Positions 6,362 to 11,727 of a stretch of 11,727 nt of DNA are shown here, one piece after another. The notes beneath the pieces are model-generated. The model was not told the DNA's origin, ran no database searches, and worked only from the letters and a program-made list of their open reading frames with translations. Each line of letters opens with the position of its first letter. Within the stretch, counting starts at the first letter, position 1. Source of the stretch: CAZWSE01 sp964636575 (lineage in GTDB: Bacteria; Pseudomonadota; Alphaproteobacteria; Rhodobacterales; Rhodobacteraceae); the NCBI GenBank assembly GCA_964636575.1, contig CAZWSE010000101.1, forward strand, positions 1 to 11,727, written 5' to 3'. A program made the position numbers and the translations under genes.

Positions 6362-7570
6362 TTAAACCCGCCGCAGGGCCAGCACCGCGTTCATGCCACC
6401 AAAAGCGAAGGCATTGGTCAGGGCGACGGACACATCCGCCTCACGCGCTTCATTCGGGACAACGTCGAGCGCACATTCGGGATCGGGTTCCGCATACCCG
6501 ATCGTCGGCGCGATCACCCCGTCTTTCAGCGCCATGATACACGCCAACAGCTCGACCGCGCCTGTGGCCCCGATCAGATGCCCGTGCATGGATTTGGTGG
6601 ATGAGATCATCAAGCTGTCTGCATGGGCGCCAAACACGTCTGAGACGGCTGCACATTCCGTTTTGTCGTTCGCCGCCGTGCCTGTCCCGTGGGCATTGAT
6701 GTAGCCGACTTCGCCCGGCGCGATCTGCGCATCTTGAAGTGCGCCGACCATCGCGCGGGCTGCCCCCTGTTTGGACGGCATCACAATGTCTGTCGCATCA
6801 GAAGTCATTGCAAAGCCTGCGACCTCGGCCAAAACCTCAGCCCCGCGCGCGCTGGCGCTTTCATAGGTTTCAAACACATAGACTGCTGCCCCTTCGCCCT
6901 GAACCATGCCGTTGCGGTTGGCTGAAAACGGGCGGCAGGCATCCTTGGACATCACCCGTAGCCCTTCCCACGCTTTGATCCCGCCAAAGCACAGCATCGC
7001 CTCTGACCCGCCGGTGATCATCACAGGGGCCACACCGCTGCGCACCATTTGAAAGGCCTGCGCCATGGCGTGGTTGGACGACGCACAGGCGGTAGACACG
7101 GTAAAGGACGGGCCTTGCAGGTTGAACTCCATGCTGACATGGGCCGCGCCTGCGTTGTTCATCAGTTTGGGCACAATGAAGGGATGAACCCTGTTTTTGC
7201 CCTCTTCATAGACCACGCGGTAGTTTTCATCTTGAGTGTTCAATCCGCCGCCGGATGTCCCGAGGATCACGCCTGCCCGTTCGGCCAGATGGCCTTCGAA
7301 ATTCAGCCCGGATTGCGCAATCGCTTGGCGCGCGGCCAGAAGCGCGAACTGCGTGAACCGGTCAAACAGGGATATTTGCTGGCGGTTGAAGTGGTCGGCT
7401 TGATCGTAGCCCTTAACCTGCCCGCCGATTTGAACGGCTAGCCTGTCTACATCCTGAATATCCAAAGGTCCGATCCCACATGTGCCTGCCGTCATCGCGG
7501 CAAGGGTTTGCGGTACATCCAGCCCCAAAGGGTTGATCGTGCCGGCCCCTGTGATGACAACGCGGTGCAT
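6362..7570 (-). CDS. Beta-ketoacyl-ACP synthase, FabF/KAS II-like
   Basis: A 402-residue condensing enzyme, normal length for FabF. It joins malonyl-ACP to an acyl chain with loss of CO2 to extend fatty acids. The Cys-His-His triad is intact: Cys162 in STACASSN, His294 in NAHGTGTAANDKTE and His331 in STKSMHGHLIGATGA; Lys326 and the C-terminal FGGMN loop are present. The N terminus RVVITGAGTINPLG is typical. The gene is the last of the minus-strand envelope operon, 8 bases after the acyl carrier protein gene, with AAGG upstream of its ATG. Pairing with a dedicated ACP and with lpxD suggests a specialised acyl chain, perhaps for lipid A, instead of the housekeeping FabF, which normally sits with fabD, fabG and acpP. 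That role is inference. NodE-like or other KAS II paralogue functions are alternatives. Confidence 0.92.
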   Translation of the reverse strand: MHRVVITGAGTINPLGLDVPQTLAAMTAGTCGIGPLDIQDVDRLAVQIGGQVKGYDQADHFNRQQISLFDRFTQFALLAARQAIAQSGLNFEGHLAERAGVILGTSGGGLNTQDENYRVVYEEGKNRVHPFIVPKLMNNAGAAHVSMEFNLQGPSFTVSTACASSNHAMAQAFQMVRSGVAPVMITGGSEAMLCFGGIKAWEGLRVMSKDACRPFSANRNGMVQGEGAAVYVFETYESASARGAEVLAEVAGFAMTSDATDIVMPSKQGAARAMVGALQDAQIAPGEVGYINAHGTGTAANDKTECAAVSDVFGAHADSLMISSTKSMHGHLIGATGAVELLACIMALKDGVIAPTIGYAEPDPECALDVVPNEAREADVSVALTNAFAFGGMNAVLALRRV

Positions 7571-7578
7571 CTGTGGCC

Positions 7579-7836
7579 TTAGCCCTTGTCCGCGATCAGG
7601 CGTTCCAGCCCGGCGGTAATGGAAGCGACGGTCGAGATGTCAAAATCGCTCTCGCTTGGTGCATTGGCGTTGAAGGGCACAGAAATATCAAACTCTTCTT
7701 CAATAGCGAAAATGGATTCAACCAGTCCAAGACTGTCGATCCCAAGATCGGCCAGAGTGCTTTCAGGGGTCACGTCGCTGGGATCCAGCAACGCTTGTTC
7801 GGCGACGATTGCGATAACACGGTCTGAAATGCCCAT
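7579..7836 (-). CDS. Specialised acyl carrier protein
   Basis: An 85-residue acidic protein with the phosphopantetheine attachment motif LGIDSLGLVE, attachment serine at residue 35. The four-helix ACP layout is apparent: helix 1 to about residue 15, loop with TPESTLADLG, helix 2 from the serine, then IFAIEEEFDI. It carries acyl intermediates as thioesters. Compared with housekeeping AcpP (usually about 78 residues, with DSLDTVEL), it has DSLGLVES and an extended, less acidic segment VPFNANAPSESDFDI. The ITPES...GIDSL...FAI(E/D)xEF layout recalls AcpXL, the lipid A long-chain carrier of rhizobia, but that is a resemblance from memory. It lies 32 bases after lpxD and 8 bases before the synthase. 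Start ATG 7836 is preceded by GGAAGGGG about 10 bases upstream. Confidence 0.9.
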   Translation of the reverse strand: MGISDRVIAIVAEQALLDPSDVTPESTLADLGIDSLGLVESIFAIEEEFDISVPFNANAPSESDFDISTVASITAGLERLIADKG

Positions 7837-7868
7837 GGCAGTGATCCCCTTCCGGCCCGTGGCTAGAT

Positions 7869-8960
7869 TTAGTCGCTGTCTTTGCCTTTGAAAACCGCCT
7901 TTTGCAGGGCGGCAACGTCACGGAACAGACGTGGCAAGCGTCGTATCGATTTGTAGCCGTCGATATGGGTGTCCATTTTCACGGCCGGATAGCCCATCAT
8001 AACGCGCCCTGCCGGGATAGATGTCAGGACCTTGGTGCCGCCGCCTGTGATGACGTTGTCCCCGATGGTCAGGTTGTCGCTGATCCCTGTTTGGCCGCCT
8101 AACACGACGTTGCGCCCGACGATCGTGGACCCAGCGACCCCTACGAGCCCGCAAATCAGGCTGTCGTCACCGATGGTGACGTTGTGGCCAATCTGAGTGA
8201 GGTTGTCGAACTTGACCCCGTTGCCGATGATCGTATCGCGGATTGATCCGCGGTCGATGCAGGTGTTGGCCCCTATTTCCACATCATCCCCGATCTGAAC
8301 ACCACCAAGGGAGTGAATCCGAGACCAGCTTTGCGCTTTCAATTCGCCTTGGTCGCCCAAGGTTTTGCGGACTTGTTCCACGCCGCTGGGTTCAGGCGTT
8401 ACAAAGGAAAACCCGTCGCCCCCGATCCGCACGCCGGGTTGGGCGATGAACCGTGCGCCAATGCGGACGCGGGCACCGATGGTAACGGCCTCGCGCAGGG
8501 CACTGCCTTCACCGATCAGGCTGTCCGTTCCGATAAAGCACTGCGGGCCGATGCTACAGTTGTCTCCAATTGTCACGCCTGCGCCGATCACTGTAAGCGG
8601 GCCGATATGGGTGTTTTCACCGATCTTCGCAGAGGGGTCGATCACGGCTGAAGGGTGGATACCGGTGCCGAACCCCTGCCCCGGATCCATCATTTCCGAC
8701 AGTCCAGACATAGCAAACCGCGGGCGCGGCGCGATGATGGCGGCCTTCAGTCCTAAGGCTTCCCAATCGGCACCGTCCCAAAGCATCGCGGCTTTGGCTT
8801 GTCCTTGGGATAGATCAGCGGCGTATTTTTCGCCCATGGCCAAAGCGAGATCACTAGGGCCAGCCGAAGCGGGTTCGGCCACGCGGTCGATCATGATGTC
8901 AGACGCACCAAAGACCTGCGCCCCAAGTGCATCTGCGATCTGTTTGACTGTATATGACAT
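7869..8960 (-). CDS. lpxD: UDP-3-O-acylglucosamine N-acyltransferase (LpxD)
   Basis: A 363-residue left-handed parallel beta-helix acyltransferase. It transfers a 3-hydroxyacyl chain from acyl-ACP to the 2-amino group of UDP-3-O-acylglucosamine, the third step of lipid A synthesis. Most of the middle (residues about 100-325) is hexapeptide repeat (IG-type turns such as AKIGENTHIGPLTVIGAG); the N-terminal uridine-binding domain ends near GFGTGIHPSAVI. The catalytic His is in DNLTQIGHNVTIG (about 259), and SIPAGRVMMGYPA marks the end of the helix before a helical tail. Start: ATG 8960; a GTG at 8966 (two residues longer) has its ribosome site too close. It follows the L,D-transpeptidase by 30 bases and precedes the acyl carrier protein. 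The partner genes lpxA, fabZ and lpxB are not in view. Confidence 0.92.
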   Translation of the reverse strand: MSYTVKQIADALGAQVFGASDIMIDRVAEPASAGPSDLALAMGEKYAADLSQGQAKAAMLWDGADWEALGLKAAIIAPRPRFAMSGLSEMMDPGQGFGTGIHPSAVIDPSAKIGENTHIGPLTVIGAGVTIGDNCSIGPQCFIGTDSLIGEGSALREAVTIGARVRIGARFIAQPGVRIGGDGFSFVTPEPSGVEQVRKTLGDQGELKAQSWSRIHSLGGVQIGDDVEIGANTCIDRGSIRDTIIGNGVKFDNLTQIGHNVTIGDDSLICGLVGVAGSTIVGRNVVLGGQTGISDNLTIGDNVITGGGTKVLTSIPAGRVMMGYPAVKMDTHIDGYKSIRRLPRLFRDVAALQKAVFKGKDSD

Positions 8961-8966
8961 AGGCAC

Positions 8967-8985
8967 CCCGCAAGACTTTCGCGGG
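8967..8985 (-). promoter_or_regulatory. Hairpin in the L,D-transpeptidase-lpxD gap
   Basis: In the 30-base gap the message can form a 5-bp GC stem, CCCGC with GCGGG, around a 9-base loop. The 3' arm overlaps the GGGG just upstream of the lpxD ATG, its likely ribosome site, so folding could reduce lpxD translation or mark an RNA processing point. No T-tract follows, so it is not a terminator. Confidence 0.3.
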
Positions 8986-8990
8986 CAGAC

Positions 8991-10607
8991 CTACCCCTGA
9001 ACGGCGCGCAGTTCTACCCCTGCATCCTGCAAGGCGCGCCAGATGTTGCGATCACGGTCATAGATGTCGCGGCGATACTGCATTTCGCCTTTGTTCGACG
9101 TGAAGGCGGTCCTGTAAATGATGTGGACTGGCACAGGCTGTTTCAGGGTCACGCGCGATTCCTTGCCCGTTCCAAGCTTGGACTGGAAAAGACCTTTGGG
9201 GTCGTTTGATTGCTTGGCGAGCAAGGCATAGGCGAAATCGAACGGGTCGGCCAAACGGATGCACCCATGGCTATAGGCACGGACTTCGCGGCCAAAGAGG
9301 TTCTTGGCGGGCGTGTCGTGCAGATAGATGTTGTATGGGTTCGGGAACATGAACTTGACCAGCCCCAATGCGTTGCGACGGCTGGGCGGTTGGCGCATGG
9401 AAAACGGGAAGTTGCGTTCTGTGTATTGCGCAAAATTCACATTCGCACGGTTCACCTTACGGCCCTTACGATCCGTAATTTCAATATGACGGACCGCGTT
9501 TGCGTTGCGCTTCAGTGCGGGCAGGTATTCCTTGGTGATGATCGAGCGCGGAACATACCAGCTTGGGTTGATGACCATATATTCCATCACATCCGAAAAC
9601 TCGGGGCTGCGACGGTCGGAATCGTCTGCGCCGATGACAGAACGGGTTTCAAAGGTCACCTTGTCGTTGTCGATGATCTTGGCTGTGAAATCGGTGAGGT
9701 TCACCAAGACATGACGCTTGCCGCGATCTTGGTTCAGCCAGCGTTCGCGCTCCATCGCGACGATGACGGACTTCATACGTTCGGGCAGATCGACGTTGAT
9801 CTGGCGCATGGTCGCGGCACCAGCTTCACCATCCGGTGTCAGGCCGTGGTCTTCCTGGAACTGTTGAACGGCCGTTTGTACCGCCGCGTCATAGGTCTGC
9901 GTGGCAGATCGTTTCATGTAGCCCATCGCTACAAGACGGTTGCGCAATGCAACAACAGCCGTGCCGGTCTGGCCGGGTTTGAGCGATTTGGCAGGCACAT
10001 CCGCCCCCCAACCGCCACGCGCCATGCTGCGTTCCATGCGCATCTTGGCTTTCATCAAGGCGTTGTATTCGGTCGTCTTGGGGGCCAGTGATCTAAAGAA
10101 GGCGCGCGGCGCCGACCGAGACAGGTTGATCAAATAAGACGTGCGGTCGCGGTATGGAATGGAGCGGACAATCGCACTGTCGATCTTGCGCGGCTCCAGG
10201 ATGCCGGTCTGCAAGTCACGGGCGTATTGTAAGAAGACACGGCTTAGCTCGACTTCGATCTGGCCCACATCGCGGGGGCTTTGCGCGGCTTTCATCTGGT
10301 CCATCAGTTTGGCTGTATTGTACCGCGCAGCAGGCAACCCGTGGTCACCGGCCTTTTGAAGTGCTGCCATCAGATGACGCAGGCGTTTGCGGTCATTGGC
10401 TGCGGGGTCCGTCCAGATCGCGTCATATCCGTTTGATTTATAGAAGGCTGCAATGTCCCGGTCACTGGCCGCGGCCTCGGAAACGGCCTGCTTGAAAGCG
10501 GTTACCTGCGCATGCGCCGGAGCACTGAGTGTCGCAAACATCAAAGCCAGTGCAAGGCATGCAGCGCCAAGTCGGGCCGTAAAAGAGAACTGATAAGAAA
10601 GAATCAT
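8991..10607 (-). CDS. L,D-transpeptidase with peptidoglycan-binding domain (YcbB/LdtD-like)
   Basis: A 538-residue periplasmic cell-wall enzyme. A Sec signal peptide (hydrophobic 15-28, cleavage near APAHA-Q34) is followed by a helical scaffold domain, a PG_binding_1 domain (about 205-272, LKPGQTGTAVVALRNRL to GEAGAATMRQINVDL) and a YkuD catalytic domain (about 297-480). The active site is intact: His430 in NIYLHDTP and the AYSHGCIRL motif with His447 and Cys449. YcbB-type enzymes exchange the fourth D-Ala for a 3-3 (meso-DAP to meso-DAP) cross-link and are poorly inhibited by most penicillins; this is family knowledge. The size and domain order fit YcbB/LdtD, not the short YkuD enzymes. First gene of the operon to lpxD, acyl carrier protein and synthase. 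Start ATG 10607 has TGGGG a few bases upstream. A YcbK-like gene is divergent at 10913. Confidence 0.93.
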   Translation of the reverse strand: MILSYQFSFTARLGAACLALALMFATLSAPAHAQVTAFKQAVSEAAASDRDIAAFYKSNGYDAIWTDPAANDRKRLRHLMAALQKAGDHGLPAARYNTAKLMDQMKAAQSPRDVGQIEVELSRVFLQYARDLQTGILEPRKIDSAIVRSIPYRDRTSYLINLSRSAPRAFFRSLAPKTTEYNALMKAKMRMERSMARGGWGADVPAKSLKPGQTGTAVVALRNRLVAMGYMKRSATQTYDAAVQTAVQQFQEDHGLTPDGEAGAATMRQINVDLPERMKSVIVAMERERWLNQDRGKRHVLVNLTDFTAKIIDNDKVTFETRSVIGADDSDRRSPEFSDVMEYMVINPSWYVPRSIITKEYLPALKRNANAVRHIEITDRKGRKVNRANVNFAQYTERNFPFSMRQPPSRRNALGLVKFMFPNPYNIYLHDTPAKNLFGREVRAYSHGCIRLADPFDFAYALLAKQSNDPKGLFQSKLGTGKESRVTLKQPVPVHIIYRTAFTSNKGEMQYRRDIYDRDRNIWRALQDAGVELRAVQG

Positions 10608-10650
10608 GGAAACCCCAGATTTTGACGATTGAGCCGTATTGCCTGTCTAA

Positions 10651-10670
10651 AGACACAGCATCTCGTGTCT
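10651..10670. promoter_or_regulatory. Inverted repeat upstream of the L,D-transpeptidase gene
   Basis: AGACAC (10651-10656) and GTGTCT (10665-10670) form a perfect 6-bp inverted repeat with an 8-base spacer, 44 bases upstream of the L,D-transpeptidase ATG. It could be an operator or a hairpin in the 5' leader. No partner repeat is seen elsewhere in the window. Confidence 0.3.
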
Positions 10671-10682
10671 AGCCTAAGGCGG

Positions 10683-10696
10683 AAAATGACCATTTT
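10683..10696. promoter_or_regulatory. Second inverted repeat, AAAATG-N2-CATTTT
   Basis: Perfect 6-bp inverted repeat with a 2-base spacer, 76 bases upstream of the L,D-transpeptidase ATG, in the likely promoter zone. Candidate binding site for a dimeric regulator; no specific regulator is suggested by the sequence. Confidence 0.28.
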
Positions 10697-10730
10697 GAGG
10701 GCTGTTTTTCTCTGCTCGCGCGTTCGTTTT

Positions 10731-10745
10731 TTAAGTTTTCGTTAC
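10731..10745 (+). promoter_or_regulatory. CtrA-like motif TTAA-N7-TTAC
   Basis: TTAA (10731-10734), seven bases, then TTAC (10742-10745): one base away from the CtrA consensus TTAA-N7-TTAA. CtrA is the alphaproteobacterial cell-cycle and motility regulator. The region is AT-rich, so a chance match is quite possible. Confidence 0.3.
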
Positions 10746-10789
10746 TTTAGGATTGGTATTGCGCGAATTATTGCCTAAAAACGACGGAA

Positions 10790-10798
10790 TTATCCACA
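10790..10798 (+). promoter_or_regulatory. Perfect DnaA box
   Basis: TTATCCACA matches the strict DnaA-box consensus exactly. It is the only exact copy I find in the window, in the divergent intergenic region and 114 bases before the DUF882 ATG. A single box cannot be an origin; DnaA-mediated transcription control or titration is the reasonable reading. Confidence 0.5.
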
Positions 10799-10912
10799 GG
10801 CCACATTCACCAGTTGGTTCACGATTCGGTGTATGCAATAACAACGGCATCGGGATGAGACAAAAAAACTAGGGCGTAACATCGTCCAACGGCAGTACGA
10901 ACGGGAAAATTG

Positions 10913-11482
10913 ATGAGCAACTTCACGACGACTGGTTTGTCGCGACGCGCCCTGCTCGGCGCATTTGCGGCCACTGCAACAATTGCAGCCCCAACCTTTG
11001 CGAAAGCATCCGGGTTTCTGCGTGGTGCAGGTGATATTCGACGCCTTAAAATGTATTCAGGCCGCACCGGCGAAAAGATCGATATGATCTATTGGATCGA
11101 AGGCGAATACATCAAAGACGCGGTTAAAGAAGTGAACTACTTCATGCGCGACTGGCGTACCGATGGCGTCAAGAACATGGACCTTCGCACAATCGACGTG
11201 ATGGCCGCCGCGCATAACCTGCTCGAAGCGAACGAACCCTACCTGCTGTTGTCCGGCTATCGCAGCCCGAAGACCAACGCGATGCTGCGGTCGCGGTCGC
11301 GTGGTGTGGCCAAGAACTCCCTGCACATGAAAGGCCAAGCGGCCGATCTGCGGTTGAACTCACGCTCCGTGCGCCAGATGTCGCGGGCTGCGCAAGCCTG
11401 TCGCGGTGGTGGTGTTGGCAGCTATTCCGGGTCGAACTTTGTGCACATGGATTGTGGCCCTGTTCGCAGCTGGGGCAGCTAA
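10913..11482 (+). CDS. Tat-exported DUF882 / YcbK (MepK)-like peptidoglycan peptidase
   Basis: A 189-residue exported protein of the DUF882/Peptidase_M15 family. The N terminus has a twin-arginine signal (LSRRALLGAFAATA), with cleavage likely near TFAKA, so it would be exported folded. Zinc-ligand-type residues typical of this fold are visible: His138 and Asp145 in SLHMKGQAADL and His178 in FVHMDCG, with LLLSGYRSPKTN (Arg117) before them. The E. coli relative YcbK (MepK) is an endopeptidase that cleaves 3-3 cross-links made by L,D-transpeptidases, so this is probably the counter-enzyme of the divergent YcbB-like gene. Start ATG 10913, with GGGAAAA a few bases upstream; an in-frame TTG directly before it is unlikely. 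It is monocistronic and followed by a terminator. Confidence 0.9.
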   Translation: MSNFTTTGLSRRALLGAFAATATIAAPTFAKASGFLRGAGDIRRLKMYSGRTGEKIDMIYWIEGEYIKDAVKEVNYFMRDWRTDGVKNMDLRTIDVMAAAHNLLEANEPYLLLSGYRSPKTNAMLRSRSRGVAKNSLHMKGQAADLRLNSRSVRQMSRAAQACRGGGVGSYSGSNFVHMDCGPVRSWGS

Positions 11483-11512
11483 GGCAGCTTTTAGCGCGAA
11501 ACCTAAAAGTCC

Positions 11513-11539
11513 AAAGGCACCTTATGCGGGTGCCTTTTT
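11513..11539 (+). terminator. Terminator after the DUF882 gene
   Basis: A 9-bp stem AAAGGCACC (11513-11521) with GGTGCCTTT (11529-11537), a 7-base loop and a run of T (11535-11539), 30 bases after the stop. GTCCAAA (11509-11515) can alternatively pair with TTTGGAC (11541-11547) to enclose the hairpin. The rest of 11483-11660 shows no gene. Confidence 0.85.
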
Positions 11540-11660
11540 CTTTGGACGGGTGGATTAAGGTCAGGGTGCAAATGCGCAAGACGCAGGGCATCAGATCAGT
11601 GATCGGCTGCGGATTTAGCGATTGCGACCCCTGTGCTGCGGGTCTATATCCTGAGCCAGT

Positions 11661-11727
<67 letters not shown>

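Larger units (their letters stand above)
10608..10912. other. Divergent intergenic regulatory region
   Basis: A 305-base gap between two outward-facing cell-wall genes. It must hold both promoters, but no strong consensus -35/-10 pair stands out on either strand. It is more AT-rich than the flanking genes and holds two inverted repeats (10651-10670, 10683-10696), a CtrA-like motif (10731-10745), a perfect DnaA box (10790-10798) and one GANTC site (10823-10827). No convincing small gene was found. Confidence 0.6.

Noticed and set aside
9210..10091. Long plus-strand open frame (293 codons) opposite the L,D-transpeptidase gene
   Set aside because: It is fully antisense to a gene with intact catalytic motifs and signal peptide, shows no recognisable domain, and is the kind of long shadow frame expected in GC-rich coding DNA.
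10608..10912. Replication origin, because of the DnaA box
   Set aside because: Only one exact box is present, without a cluster of boxes or dnaA, parAB or repABC genes nearby.

Overview
The window looks like chromosomal DNA from an alphaproteobacterium of the Roseobacter/Rhodobacteraceae type. This is inferred from gene content and style: a liv-type ABC operon, an IalB-family protein, a DUF853 HerA-like ATPase, a FabF-like synthase and ACP beside lpxD, and a YcbB-like/YcbK-like pair. No species can be named from the sequence alone, and nothing looks like a phage, transposon or CRISPR locus.

Layout. (1) 1-3660, plus strand: the 3' part of a branched-chain amino-acid/amide-type ABC transporter operon. 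It contains livG (cut by the window edge), livF, a small secreted cysteine-containing protein of unknown function, livH and livM. Genes overlap by 1 or 4 bases or lie 4 bases apart, so they should be translated together. No substrate-binding protein is in view. A hairpin at 3667-3691 separates this operon from the convergent next gene. (2) 3723-5267, minus strand: a DUF853/HerA-like ATPase. (3) About 5313-5689 has no convincing protein gene but is rich in RNA structure. A probable small regulatory RNA (about 5340-5424) has a perfect 10-bp hairpin presenting CCUCC in its loop, a second CCUCCC in a linker, and a textbook UUCG-capped terminator. About 110 bases downstream, 5513-5534 is a near-perfect reverse complement (19 of 22) of the sRNA's CCUCCC linker, followed by another terminator-like hairpin. 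(4) 5690-6289, plus: a periplasmic IalB-family protein with its own terminator. (5) 6362-10607, minus: an envelope operon transcribed as L,D-transpeptidase, lpxD, acyl carrier protein, beta-ketoacyl-ACP synthase. (6) 10608-10912: a divergent regulatory region with a perfect DnaA box and a CtrA-like motif. (7) 10913-11482, plus: a Tat-exported YcbK/MepK-like (DUF882) peptidase with a terminator. (8) 11661 to the end: tRNA-Arg(CCG), cut by the window edge.

How it fits together. The right half is about the envelope. The L,D-transpeptidase would make 3-3 peptidoglycan cross-links and the divergent YcbK-like enzyme belongs to a family that cuts them. LpxD adds acyl chains to lipid A precursors, and the dedicated ACP and synthase beside it could make or carry a special acyl chain. 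The left half is a nutrient uptake operon. The most unusual part is the small-RNA locus at 5313-5572.
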